A stretch of DNA of 64,000 nt from Bacteroidota bacterium. GTDB taxonomy: Bacteria; Bacteroidota; Bacteroidia; B-17B0; Aurantibacillaceae. The position numbers and the translations under genes were made by a program. A model generated the notes under the pieces. It ran no database searches, had not been told where the DNA came from, and worked only from the letters and a program-made list of their open reading frames with translations. Location: NCBI GenBank assembly GCA_017303905.1, contig JAFLBH010000002.1, positions 310,001 through 374,000 on the forward strand. The letters are read 5' to 3'. Of this stretch, positions 18,134 through 27,680 are shown in pieces. Within the stretch, counting starts at the first letter, position 1; each line of letters begins with the position of its first letter.

Positions 18134-18166
18134 CAAAAGGCAGTAAGCGTAAAGCCGACTGCCTTT
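18134..18166 (-). terminator. Hairpin with U-tract between rpoZ and coaBC
   Basis: AAAGGCAGT (18136-18144) pairs perfectly with ACTGCCTTT (18158-18166) around a 13-nt loop. On the minus strand the stem is followed by TGTTTTT and then at once the coaBC start codon. It may be a terminator for bamD-rpoZ or an attenuator controlling coaBC. Confidence 0.5.
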
Positions 18167-18186
18167 AATATAATTAAGATAAAATC

Positions 18187-18510
18187 TTATTCACTTTTGT
18201 TTGGGTTACGGTAATAGATTTTGTCTTCTAAAAATTCTTGAACAGAAATTAAGCTTGGTTTAGGAAGCTTTTCGTAGAATTTTGAAATTTCGATTTGCTC
18301 ACGGTTTTCAAAAATCTCTTCTAAATTATCAGAATGACTTGAAAATTCCTGTAATTTTGCCGATAACTCTTCCTTCATTTCAGAGCTGATTTGGTTAGCA
18401 CGTTTGCTCATGATAGCCACCGCTTCATAAATATTTCCGGTAACTCCATCAAATTTGCGGATATCACGAGTTACAGTAGTTAATTCGGCATTAGTCTTTT
18501 TAAAATCCAT
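18187..18510 (-). CDS. rpoZ: RNA polymerase omega subunit
   Basis: 107 residues. Small helical subunit that stabilises the beta-prime subunit of RNA polymerase. The diagnostic core is NIYEAVAIMSKRANQIS at about residues 26-42, equivalent to the NRFxLVxxAxxRARQL core of RpoZ. The C-terminal tail with SKFYEKLPKPSL is typical of Bacteroidota omega proteins. The gene begins 1 bp after the bamD stop, forming an operon. Confidence 0.88.
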   Translation of the reverse strand: MDFKKTNAELTTVTRDIRKFDGVTGNIYEAVAIMSKRANQISSEMKEELSAKLQEFSSHSDNLEEIFENREQIEISKFYEKLPKPSLISVQEFLEDKIYYRNPNKSE

Positions 18511-18511
18511 T

Positions 18512-19327
18512 TTATTGCGCTTTAATTAAATTCTCTTTTACTTGTTTGCTGCTTGTATAAACAGCTTCTACTTTTTCCAAAAATTTACTTTGGGGATACA
18601 AATCTACGAATTTTAAGTAATTATCAATAGCTCCATCCAATCTTTCGAGTTTTTTTGAAGGAATACTGTTAATGGCCAGCAAATAGTAAGAGTCAATCAT
18701 CAAATAATAGCTCTCTTCCACATGTTTTGAGTCAGGAAACTCCTTTATAAAATTCTTACTGGCGGTAATCGTAGCCTTGTAATCACTCAGCTTAAAATAC
18801 TGTTTCATAATGTCATAATCCTTATTTTCAAGCTTTTGGCGTAATTTATCGATTAAAACATTGCAAGTGTCAATACGGCTGCTTTCGGGAAAATTATCCA
18901 CAAACGTTTGGAATTCCTTTATCGCGTTTTTTGTATCCGTTTGATCGAGGGTGTAGTATGGTGAATTTAAATAATAGCAATACGCGTTCATGAAATAACA
19001 CTCTTCGGCATGTTTACTGGAAGGAAATTGACGCACAAAATTCTTAAAGTGGTACTGCGAAAGAGCGTAATCACCTTGGTAATAATTACAATAAGTGTAA
19101 TAATAATATACCTCTTCAGCCTTTTCGCTACCCTTATAAATAGGAATTAATTCGTCGTAAAGCTGAATAGCTTTCACGTAATTTTCCTTTTTATAATATT
19201 CGGCTGCCTTTGCCAGTTTTTTCTCGTAATCTGAACTTTTTGTTAAACGGCTAAAGCGCCAGGCTTCGCATGAAGCAAAAAGGATAATGATACTAAAAAC
19301 GAAAAGGTATTTGGTGATTTTTTTCAA
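18512..19327 (-). CDS. bamD: Outer-membrane assembly lipoprotein BamD
   Basis: 271 residues. Lipoprotein signal with lipobox FASC (Cys about 20) and then five TPR-like helical pairs, including YEKKLAKAAEYYKKENYVKAI and YQGDYALSQYHFKNFVRQFP, the classic BamD/YfiO pattern. It belongs to the BAM complex that folds outer-membrane proteins. It heads the operon with rpoZ and coaBC, as in many Bacteroidota. Confidence 0.92.
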   Translation of the reverse strand: MKKITKYLFVFSIIILFASCEAWRFSRLTKSSDYEKKLAKAAEYYKKENYVKAIQLYDELIPIYKGSEKAEEVYYYYTYCNYYQGDYALSQYHFKNFVRQFPSSKHAEECYFMNAYCYYLNSPYYTLDQTDTKNAIKEFQTFVDNFPESSRIDTCNVLIDKLRQKLENKDYDIMKQYFKLSDYKATITASKNFIKEFPDSKHVEESYYLMIDSYYLLAINSIPSKKLERLDGAIDNYLKFVDLYPQSKFLEKVEAVYTSSKQVKENLIKAQ

Positions 19328-19385
19328 TGCTTTGCAAAAATAGGTATTTGATACTTAGCAAAAAAGCTTTTAAAGTATTCAAAAC

Positions 19386-19414
19386 AAAAAAGCCCCGGAA
19401 AACCGGGGCTTTTT
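19386..19414 (-). terminator. Rho-independent terminator of the T9SS protein gene
   Basis: The perfect stem AAAAAGCCCCGG/CCGGGGCTTTTT with an AAAA loop (19399-19402) is flanked by A and T runs, so it could work in both directions. It follows the stop at 19435 and precedes bamD. Confidence 0.88.
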
Positions 19415-19434
19415 AAATTAATTTAAGAAATTAA

Positions 19435-20484
19435 TTATTTGTTTAAGATTAATTTCTTGGTGATAGTGTTGTTACCAGAAGTTACATTAACGAAATAAAC
19501 ACCACTGTTGTACTCAGTTAAATTAAGTTCATTAACAGCTGCACCATTAATACCTTTTTTGCTAATGATAACCTGACCTAATGAGTTTGTTACATTCACA
19601 TCATAAGTTAAGTTAGACAAAGTAGATACTAAAGTGAAGATACCATTAGATGGATTTGGAACAACTTGGAAGAAGTTTGCTAATTCATTCTCAGTTAAAC
19701 CTGTGATTGAAGAACAACCTAAAATAGGCCAAATACCTAATTCGAAGTTGATAGTTCCACCCCAGTTAGTTTTCATATCAAACCAAGCACCGGTAGCATC
19801 TTTTTCCCAACCACTTGTAGTTGGAGCCTGGAACATTTGGTAAATTACAGCAGTATCTCCTAATATAGTTGGTAATTCAACTGAAGCGAAGAAACCTGAA
19901 CCTGAAATAGCAACAGGAGTTGTAAATGCAAATGGAACAACACCAATAGAGCTGGTTGAAGTAAATGCAGTTAATACCTGACCCATTGTAGCTGAAGTAC
20001 CACCGATAGCAGTAGTTGGTGATGGACCACCGGCCATTGAACCATTATAAATATTAATTCCCATAGTATTAGTTGGAGCACCTTTAGTACCGCGACCAGT
20101 AGTTGGGTTTTTGTACATTACTACGAAACATCCTGTAACAGACGGAGAAGTTAATGCGCTATAAGCTGAACCTGCGTAATAAGTAGCTTTTGCAGCATCA
20201 CCATAACAGTTGTTACCTGCTACGAATCCACCGTAACCAGGGATTGTAGATGAAGGTGAACAAGCTGAACCTGGAATAGTGTAAATAGTCACAGTTGTAG
20301 TTGGAGCAAATGCGTTAAAGTTGTAAAGTGTATCACACTGTAATGGCATTGCGCTGGTTTTTGCATAACCTGTGTTAGAACTTAATGTCTCGCGAACACC
20401 GATATCAACAACTTGTTTACCGCTTTGAGCGAAAGAGAATGCTGCAGCGAAAACTGCAACTCCAGAAAGTAATTTTTTAATCAT
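19435..20484 (-). CDS. Secreted protein with T9SS type A sorting domain
   Basis: 349 residues. A signal peptide (MIKKLLSGVAVFAAAFSFA, then Q) is followed by a beta-rich Ser/Thr/Gly domain of unknown fold (about residues 20-265). The C-terminal about 80 residues are a type A sorting domain (FFQVVPNPSNGIFTL ... GVYFVNVTSG ... KKLILNK). The product is exported through the outer membrane by T9SS and usually anchored there. A TAACTTTG box at 20511-20518 on this strand matches the -7 consensus, and a strong terminator follows, so it is a monocistronic, probably well-expressed gene. The stop region also folds: AAGAAATTAAT (19425-19435) and ATTAATTTCTT (19449-19459). Confidence 0.85.
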   Translation of the reverse strand: MIKKLLSGVAVFAAAFSFAQSGKQVVDIGVRETLSSNTGYAKTSAMPLQCDTLYNFNAFAPTTTVTIYTIPGSACSPSSTIPGYGGFVAGNNCYGDAAKATYYAGSAYSALTSPSVTGCFVVMYKNPTTGRGTKGAPTNTMGINIYNGSMAGGPSPTTAIGGTSATMGQVLTAFTSTSSIGVVPFAFTTPVAISGSGFFASVELPTILGDTAVIYQMFQAPTTSGWEKDATGAWFDMKTNWGGTINFELGIWPILGCSSITGLTENELANFFQVVPNPSNGIFTLVSTLSNLTYDVNVTNSLGQVIISKKGINGAAVNELNLTEYNSGVYFVNVTSGNNTITKKLILNK

Positions 20485-20642
20485 TTTGGTTTTTTTTATT
20501 GGTTAGGTTGCAAAGTTAATCAAAAAGTTTTGGATTATTGGACTTTTAACAATTAACAAAGCACCGATAAAAACTAATTTTTTCGCCAAAAAAAAATTGT
20601 GAAAAAAATTGGTAAATAGCATCTTATATATAGCTTAAATGC

Positions 20643-20650
20643 TAATTTTG
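20643..20650 (+). promoter_or_regulatory. -7 box for the giant SPOR protein gene
   Basis: TAATTTTG matches TAnnTTTG and lies downstream of the first in-frame ATG (20639), so that ATG cannot be the start if this promoter is used. The start at 20696 fits, with a leader of about 40 nt. No clear -33 element. Confidence 0.45.
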
Positions 20651-20695
20651 ACTAAAATTCTGTATCATATCAATTCATTTGTCCGTATAAACGGT

Positions 20696-23600
20696 ATGTT
20701 TTCCAAAACCCGGGTTTTCTTTATTGGATTTATTCTTATTAATTTACTGCTATCCAGTAACTTAAATGCGCAGCAATTTAAAAACGAACAGGAATTAAGA
20801 AAAGAGGCCGACAAACTTTTTGATGATGATGACTTTACAAAAGCCTACAATCTTTACGCGCAATTAGTGGCGCTTTACCCAAAAGATCCGGAGTTGAATT
20901 ACAAATTAGGAGTTTGTATGTTGTATTCGGAAGCAGATAAGAAAAAATGTTTTTCATACTTAAAATTTGCAGCCACTCACCCTTCAGATGCCCCAAAAGA
21001 CGCTAAGTTTTATTATGCAAAGGCTTTCCACATCAATTACCTGTTTGATGAGGCAATTTATTTTTACAAAGAGTATAAAAAAGTGGGCAGCCCCTCACAA
21101 CAAAAGAAACTTCAGGTCGATAAAGAGATTACTTCCTGCGTTAATGGTAAACGTTTGTTAGCATCCCTTTCCGAATTGGTGGTGATGAATAAAAAACAAC
21201 TGAATGAAACCGATTATTTCAGAAGTTACGACTTAAGTACCATCGGCGGAAAGCTCCTAGTAAAACCGGATCAATTCCGCACTTCTTACGATAAAAAGAA
21301 AAAAGAGAAATCAGTTGTTTACATTCCGAAATCAGGTGATAAAATTTATTTCTCCAGTTTTGGTGAAGATGGCAGTACAGGAAGAGACATTTATTACGCC
21401 GTGAAAGTTTCTCCCGATAAATTCTCAAAACCAGTTAAACTTCCAACCATTAATACTGAGTTTGATGAGGATTATCCTTTCCTCCATCCTGATGGTCGTA
21501 CTTTATACTTCAGTTCAAAAGGCTTTAACAGCATGGGTGGATATGATGTTTTCAAATCTACTTATGATGATGCAACAGGAACCTGGTCTTCTCCTGTTAA
21601 TTTAGAATTCCCAATAAACTCACCGGATGATGATTATTTATTCGTTACCGATTCATCCGAAAAATACGCTTACTTCTCCACCGGTCGTCAAAGTCCACCG
21701 GGTAAAATTGATGTATTAAAAGTAAAAACAGAACGCGTTCCTATGACTGTTGCCTTTATTAAGGGAACCGTTTTAAAAGAAGATGCGCGTCAAAGTTTAC
21801 TTTCTAAAATTACCGTAAAGGATATGGAAACCGGTAAAGTAGTTGGCGTGTTTCAGGCAAAAGATAATGGCGATTATTCGATGGAAGTTCCAAACGGCGG
21901 TAAATTATTATACACTGTAGAAACTCCGGGATTGCCTGTACAATCCGATAAAGTAATTCTTCCAATGGCCACTTCATTTGCGCCATTTAAGCAATCTATT
22001 TCTTACGATAATAAAGTGTTGAAGATTATCAATTACTTCGATTCACCACCGGATGACAACAGCTATTTACAATACTTAGAGTTAATTGAAAAGAAAGCGA
22101 AACTTGAGGTTAATGAAAACGACGTCAAAGCTGCCACTGTAAGTCAACCGTTAGCTACTAACGAAAAAGATCCTAAAGCCGTTACCACAACGAACCCGAC
22201 TGTAACGCCACCGGTTACAGATACAAAAAAACCGAATGAGGATGTAAAAGTTAACGCAGCCAATACAAATTCTACCACGGCTGTAAAACCGACTTACAGT
22301 AACGACCAATTAGTAAACATTGCTAAAGAAGATGCACAAGAAGCTTATACCGAAGCTAACAAGATTAACCAGGATGCAAGTGATGCGAAAGAATTAGCTG
22401 AACAAAAGAAAATAGAAGCGGATAAATTAAAAACTCAAGCGGATGAAGCGGCTACTTATGCCATTTCTGTAACAGATCCTATTAAAAAGGAAGAAGCAGT
22501 AAAAGAAGCTGAGAAGATTAAATCGGATGCAGAATCGGCCGCAAAGGTGGCTGAAACGCTAAACGAATTAGCGAAAAGTTTAGAGAAGGATGCCCTTGCC
22601 AAGAAAAACGAAGCTGATTTAAACAATCAATACGCCATGCAACTGGAAAGCGTTGCAAAAAACAAGAACAATAAAGAAGCGGCCAACAAACTGAATGAAT
22701 TACAGCAACAAGTATCAGCTATTGGAGAACCTAAAAAAGAATCGGATGCCGTTTATGAGAAAATAAAATCAAACGCCGAGCAAAAACAAACGGAGATAGC
22801 CAAAGCGGAAGCTAAATCCAATGAAATTAAAAATGAAATTATTGATATCAATAAAGAGATTAATCTGAATGAAACCGAAATTAAAAACACGAAAGATAAA
22901 TCTCTTAAGAAAAGTTTAACGGCTCAAGTTAATGAATTAAAAGTTGATTTAGAAAAGAAAAACACTGAATTAGCTGCTAATGAAAAGAAAGTAGAAGATT
23001 TAAAAACTGCCGCTAAAACAAATGAAACAGAACTTTACTTAGCGAATCAAATCAAAACAACCGATTCCAAAACCGCGGTGGCTACTCCTATTCTTCCGTC
23101 TGCAACAACTACCACCACTTCTTCAACTCCGGTTACGGCCAAAGTTACACCTGAAAGTGTAGCGGCGAAGTATAACGAGAAACTCAATCCGATTGCCGGA
23201 AACGAAAGCAAGGAAAATCTTCAAAGCTCAAATATTATTTTATCCGATTATAATAAAGAGTTAACTTCTTTAATCGTTGCCGACAATAATAAATTAAAGT
23301 CTGCCAAAACAGAAGCTGAAAAAACAGCACTTAAAAATGAAATTGCAGCTTATCAAAAACAAAAAGATGCTAACGTAAAGCAGATAGCGGCTAATACGAA
23401 TAAAATAAACGGACAAGAACCGGCGGTGGCGATTACCAATTCGCCAACTGCTACATCCGATAAAACAACGGCCATTACGTCGAATACAACATCGGCATCA
23501 ACAGCCAACACCATTGCCTTTGATGGTAAAGACGATTTAAATAAATTAACGGCGCTTAAAGCCAATGTAAATACTTCTAACAATCCGGCCTTTGCGTATA

Positions 23601-26600
23601 ATGATTATAAAGATGCGAATGCGATTAACTTAAAGAAAGAAGCAGAAACTAAATTAAAATCAACCGAAACAACCAAAGCTGAATTAGATAAGGCCATTAG
23701 CAAAGCGGAAGAATCCATTAAAACGAATACAGCAACTAGTGCGGGTGGAAATAAGGAGGCATTATTAGCGCAAGGTGATGCTCTATCGTCAAAAGCTAAA
23801 GAAACGCGCGCGACTGCTAACACTAAATCCGGCGATGAAAAAGAAAAGTTATTAGCTGAGGCTAAACAATTGGATACAGATGCGAATAAAAAATATTTAG
23901 AAGCGGCGGACTTAACTAAAAAACAAAACAAGTTTAACTTCGATTTAAATAACCAAAATATTACTGAGCTAGTTAATCAGGCTACTTATTTAAACAAAAA
24001 CACACCTGAAAACACCGCCAATTTAAATGAAGCCAATAAATTAAATACGGAGGCTAACAATTATTTGAAACAGGCTATTGCGATGCGCGACGAGGCTAAC
24101 GGACTCGGCAGTGATGCCGCTAAGTTAGGTACCATCAGTAATGCAGAAGAAAAAGAAGCGGAAGCTTTAGCAAAACAACAAGAAGCCATCAAAATATTAT
24201 TAAAATCAAATCCGGGTTACGAACTTAAAAAAGCTGAATTTAATGAAAACCCGAATGCAGGCGTGTTAAGTCAGGTTAATCAGAAATACAACCAGTTGAA
24301 CAAAGAAAAACTGGATGCGTATATGACCTTAAGTAAAGCCAATCAAAACGAATTTAAAGCGCAAAACACCAAGTTATCGCAAAACCCTGCCATTAAAAAC
24401 AATAGCAATGCGGAAGCCGTTAGTTTAAAGAAACAAGCCGAGGTAGCCAATACACAAGCGGTGGGATTAATCAGCAAAGCTTTAACCGAAAACAACAGCG
24501 AAGCAAAACAGAACTTATTATTAGAAGCAAATAAAAAAGAAGTTGAAGCCTTGGCGCTCTTAACTAAAGCGAATGAACAATTACAAAGCGGTGCGATTGC
24601 TTCCAATGAAAAACCAATTACAGAAACAAAAGAACCTGTTACTGAAACTAAAGAGCCTGTTACCACCAATACTGTTGCTGTAACGGAAACCAAAGAACCT
24701 GTAACGACGAATACAGTAGCGGTTACTGAAACGAAAACGCCTGTTACCGAAACTAAAGAACCTGTAACAACAAATACAGTAGCAGTTACTGAAACTAAAA
24801 CACCTGTGAAGGAAACAAAAGAACCTGTTACCAGCGGTACAGTTGCCGTAAACGAAACAAAAACACCTGTTAAAGAAACGAAAGAACCTGTGGTGAAGGA
24901 AACAAAAGAACCGGCTGTAAAAGAAACCAAGGAACCGGTTGCAACCGTAACGCCTACAAAAACTTCTACACCTAAAACAACTACTTCTGTTGCCGCAAAT
25001 ACACCAACCATCAATCCTGAATATAAAGTGGTGAAGGATGAATCGGTTAAATCAACGATTGGCTTTATCGATCAGAATCCTGTGGCACATAAAAACAGTG
25101 AAGCCTCTTCTGTGAAAACCAATGCCATCACTAACCTTATTGCTTTAGGTAACGAATACGGTGCTATCGAAGATGAGATTAAGAAAACACCGGGAAGTCA
25201 GATGGGTATCGAAGCAACCAAAGCGAACATTGATAAATTAAATAACGAAGCGGATACTTACGACAAACAAGCTTCTGATAAACGTAAAGAAGCTGCTGAG
25301 AAAACAGGTGAAGAGAAAGATCAGTTGGTGAAAGAAATCACAGAACTTGAAAACAAATCGTTTATTACAAAAACAAATAGCGCCGACTTACAAAAACAAT
25401 TGAACGAGGCGCAATTGAAATACAACGACGCGGCCATTGCTAATTACATAGAAAAAGCAAAAACCGCAGAAGCGCCTGAATTAGCGGAAATACAAGATGC
25501 CCTTACACAAATTAATAATTCCAAAAAGCAAGCAAGTAATTTAAGAGATGAAGCCAACAGCATAACCAATTCTTCGGCTAAATTAGGTGCTTACAGTAAC
25601 GCGGAAGAAAAAGAAGCGGAAGTTCTAAATAAACAAGCTGAAATCATCCGTTCATTACGTAAATACGATTTAACTTACTCTCCTGCTCCATTGGTAATCA
25701 ATACCAACGCGGAAGATAATATCAGTCCGGAGTTAAAGATGAAGAAAGACGCCGTGTTGCAAAAACAAAATACCGAACTTGAAAATCTGAACCGTGCTAA
25801 TGTGATGGAGTATGAAACGCTTAACGAGCAATTGCCTGTTGTATTAAATGAAAAACAAAAACAGAATAAAGCGGATGCTGAAAATTTAATTACATCTAGC
25901 AAACAATTGAACGATAAAGCTAACCAAACATCGGATGCTAAATTAAAGAAGGATTACTTAAGCCAGGCGGCTAAAAAGAGTCAGGAAGCTGTGGTTGCTT
26001 TAAACAAAGCGTACGAGAAAGACCTTATTGCTAAAAACACGAAACCAACCAAAACAACTACTAAACCTGTAAAAGAAAAACCTGTAACCGAAACTTCTGA
26101 GCCGGTGGCAACCACTAAACCGATGAAAGAAAAGCTGGTGAAGACAGTAAAAGAGAAACCTGTAAAAGAAACGTCTGAACCTGTTGCAACTACTAATACT
26201 TCAAAAGAAACAACAAGCGCCGGAACGAATCAGGTTACTTTAAATGTAAAAGGTTTAGAAATTAAAACCGGTAATGTTTACAGCGCTTCTAATCCAATTC
26301 CTGTGGATCAAAAAATCCCGGATGGACTTGTCTTCCGCGTACAGGTTGGTGCGTTTAAATCACCTATTCCTAATAATACATTCAAAGGTTTAACGCCTGT
26401 TAATGCGCAAACAACGCCTAACGGTTTCTTACGTTATACCGTGGGTAATTTTGAGAAGTTTGAAGAAGCAACCGGCGTTAAAAATGATTTACGTAAAATG
26501 GGCTACAACGATGCATTTGTAGTTGTGTTCTATAACGGTCAGCGTATTACGGTTAATGAGGCGATTAATATTTTACAGAAAGAGGGTAAAGAAGTTATTG

Positions 26601-27430
26601 CTACCAACAATACCAGTGCAGGTATTCCTAACAACGCCAACATTGCCAAGAACATCGCGCCTGCTGTGCCTAAAAATGAATTTGTAGTAGTAACGAAAGA
26701 ATTAGAAAAATCAAACGGTCTCTTATTTACCGTTCAGATTGGTGTTTACTCGCGTGAAATCACCCGCTCTCAATTATGGAAACTGGAACCAATTTATACT
26801 GAAAAATTGCCTAGCGGATTATACCGTTATACAGCCGGTATCTATAACGACGATGTAAAAGTAGTGAGTGATAAACGCAAAGTGGTTGACTTAGGTATTA
26901 AAGACGCGTTTGTTTCTGCTTATTATAATGGTAAACGTGTTCCGTTCACAGAAGGACAAAAAATAAAATCGGAAAATCAGAATTTAAAGATGGAAGCTGA
27001 GAATCCGATTGTATTCCCAAGTGAAAATACAGGCGGTTTACCTCCTAAAGCAACTGCGGGCACTGAAGAACCTACACCAACGGTTGCGCCGTTTAAAAAC
27101 AATGTTACCTCTGCTCCTGCTCCAACACCTGAAAATGGTGTGAAAGTTGGCGATGAAGGTGTAAGCTTTAAGGTACAAATAGGCGCTTACCGTAATCAGG
27201 TGCCAAATGAAGTGGCTTCTAAATTCTTAAACATCAAAACCTGGCCGGTAGATGCTAAGTTTGTAAACGGATTATATATTTACACGGTTGGTAATTTTAC
27301 CGATGCTAAATTTGCGAAACAATTACGTGATGAAGTAATTGGATTAGGAATTACCGATGCATTCATCTCAGTGTACCAAAACGGCAAAAAACTCTACGGA
27401 CAAGAAGCAAGTAATTACTTGAATAGATAA
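20696..27430 (+). CDS. Giant TPR-PD40-coiled-coil protein with three C-terminal SPOR domains
   Basis: About 2,244 residues from the chosen start, which gives a signal peptide MFSKTRVFFIGFI...NLNAQ; the ATG at 20639 adds 19 residues and overlaps a promoter box. Order: TPR repeats (about 30-150); PD40/WD40-like propeller blades with IYFSSFGEDGSTGRDIYYA and LYFSSKGFNSMGGYDVF (about 205-340); a carboxypeptidase-regulatory-like beta domain (about 355-420); about 900 residues of Ala/Lys/Glu/Asn coiled coil; a TKEPVTE-type low-complexity repeat (about 1305-1422); a second coiled-coil block similar to the first; then three SPOR-like units near 1875-1965, 2005-2090 and 2155-2244 (each begins FRVQVGAF, FTVQIGVY or FKVQIGAY). 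SPOR domains bind glycan strands of peptidoglycan. The front resembles PorE, but with SPOR in place of OmpA. Probably a periplasmic scaffold between envelope and wall. Confidence 0.85.
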   Translation: MFSKTRVFFIGFILINLLLSSNLNAQQFKNEQELRKEADKLFDDDDFTKAYNLYAQLVALYPKDPELNYKLGVCMLYSEADKKKCFSYLKFAATHPSDAPKDAKFYYAKAFHINYLFDEAIYFYKEYKKVGSPSQQKKLQVDKEITSCVNGKRLLASLSELVVMNKKQLNETDYFRSYDLSTIGGKLLVKPDQFRTSYDKKKKEKSVVYIPKSGDKIYFSSFGEDGSTGRDIYYAVKVSPDKFSKPVKLPTINTEFDEDYPFLHPDGRTLYFSSKGFNSMGGYDVFKSTYDDATGTWSSPVNLEFPINSPDDDYLFVTDSSEKYAYFSTGRQSPPGKIDVLKVKTERVPMTVAFIKGTVLKEDARQSLLSKITVKDMETGKVVGVFQAKDNGDYSMEVPNGGKLLYTVETPGLPVQSDKVILPMATSFAPFKQSISYDNKVLKIINYFDSPPDDNSYLQYLELIEKKAKLEVNENDVKAATVSQPLATNEKDPKAVTTTNPTVTPPVTDTKKPNEDVKVNAANTNSTTAVKPTYSNDQLVNIAKEDAQEAYTEANKINQDASDAKELAEQKKIEADKLKTQADEAATYAISVTDPIKKEEAVKEAEKIKSDAESAAKVAETLNELAKSLEKDALAKKNEADLNNQYAMQLESVAKNKNNKEAANKLNELQQQVSAIGEPKKESDAVYEKIKSNAEQKQTEIAKAEAKSNEIKNEIIDINKEINLNETEIKNTKDKSLKKSLTAQVNELKVDLEKKNTELAANEKKVEDLKTAAKTNETELYLANQIKTTDSKTAVATPILPSATTTTTSSTPVTAKVTPESVAAKYNEKLNPIAGNESKENLQSSNIILSDYNKELTSLIVADNNKLKSAKTEAEKTALKNEIAAYQKQKDANVKQIAANTNKINGQEPAVAITNSPTATSDKTTAITSNTTSASTANTIAFDGKDDLNKLTALKANVNTSNNPAFAYNDYKDANAINLKKEAETKLKSTETTKAELDKAISKAEESIKTNTATSAGGNKEALLAQGDALSSKAKETRATANTKSGDEKEKLLAEAKQLDTDANKKYLEAADLTKKQNKFNFDLNNQNITELVNQATYLNKNTPENTANLNEANKLNTEANNYLKQAIAMRDEANGLGSDAAKLGTISNAEEKEAEALAKQQEAIKILLKSNPGYELKKAEFNENPNAGVLSQVNQKYNQLNKEKLDAYMTLSKANQNEFKAQNTKLSQNPAIKNNSNAEAVSLKKQAEVANTQAVGLISKALTENNSEAKQNLLLEANKKEVEALALLTKANEQLQSGAIASNEKPITETKEPVTETKEPVTTNTVAVTETKEPVTTNTVAVTETKTPVTETKEPVTTNTVAVTETKTPVKETKEPVTSGTVAVNETKTPVKETKEPVVKETKEPAVKETKEPVATVTPTKTSTPKTTTSVAANTPTINPEYKVVKDESVKSTIGFIDQNPVAHKNSEASSVKTNAITNLIALGNEYGAIEDEIKKTPGSQMGIEATKANIDKLNNEADTYDKQASDKRKEAAEKTGEEKDQLVKEITELENKSFITKTNSADLQKQLNEAQLKYNDAAIANYIEKAKTAEAPELAEIQDALTQINNSKKQASNLRDEANSITNSSAKLGAYSNAEEKEAEVLNKQAEIIRSLRKYDLTYSPAPLVINTNAEDNISPELKMKKDAVLQKQNTELENLNRANVMEYETLNEQLPVVLNEKQKQNKADAENLITSSKQLNDKANQTSDAKLKKDYLSQAAKKSQEAVVALNKAYEKDLIAKNTKPTKTTTKPVKEKPVTETSEPVATTKPMKEKLVKTVKEKPVKETSEPVATTNTSKETTSAGTNQVTLNVKGLEIKTGNVYSASNPIPVDQKIPDGLVFRVQVGAFKSPIPNNTFKGLTPVNAQTTPNGFLRYTVGNFEKFEEATGVKNDLRKMGYNDAFVVVFYNGQRITVNEAINILQKEGKEVIATNNTSAGIPNNANIAKNIAPAVPKNEFVVVTKELEKSNGLLFTVQIGVYSREITRSQLWKLEPIYTEKLPSGLYRYTAGIYNDDVKVVSDKRKVVDLGIKDAFVSAYYNGKRVPFTEGQKIKSENQNLKMEAENPIVFPSENTGGLPPKATAGTEEPTPTVAPFKNNVTSAPAPTPENGVKVGDEGVSFKVQIGAYRNQVPNEVASKFLNIKTWPVDAKFVNGLYIYTVGNFTDAKFAKQLRDEVIGLGITDAFISVYQNGKKLYGQEASNYLNR
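24607..24960 (+). repeat. TKEPVT low-complexity repeat inside the SPOR protein
   Basis: About 15 copies of a 7-18 residue unit built from ETKEPVT, ETKTPV and TNTVAVT. Near-identical DNA copies make this segment prone to length change. It separates two related coiled-coil blocks. Confidence 0.8.
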
Positions 27431-27655
27431 AAGAATTTAGTTTTAATGAACGTTCCCCATTACCACAAATTGGTGAGCAATGCATGATTTTGTTAGCATC
27501 TATTGAACTTACAGGTAATATGTCGACTCTCGGTAGATAAATTATTTCGGACGGACAGAAACATCAATTATCCAATTTGCAGACAATTTATTGCCTTAAA
27601 CGTAAAAATAAGTTAATTAACGTATTATTAAGTTGTATAACTGAAATATAAGTTA

Positions 27656-27663
27656 TAGTTTTG
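27656..27663 (+). promoter_or_regulatory. -7 box for the M56/BlaI pair
   Basis: TAGTTTTG matches TAnnTTTG, with TTG 20 bp upstream (27633-27635). It would start transcription about 11 nt before the ATG at 27681. Confidence 0.45.
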
Positions 27664-27680
27664 CTTAAAATCGTAAACCC

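Noticed and set aside
20617-20644. TAGCAT...ATGCTA inverted repeat upstream of the SPOR gene
   Set aside because: Only 6-bp arms with 16 bp between them in AT-rich DNA; not distinguishable from chance.
24343-25014. 223-codon ORF on the minus strand rich in Val/Ser/Thr
   Set aside because: It mirrors the TKEPVT low-complexity part of the SPOR gene; the repeat lacks stops in several frames. The plus-strand frame has domains and a signal peptide.
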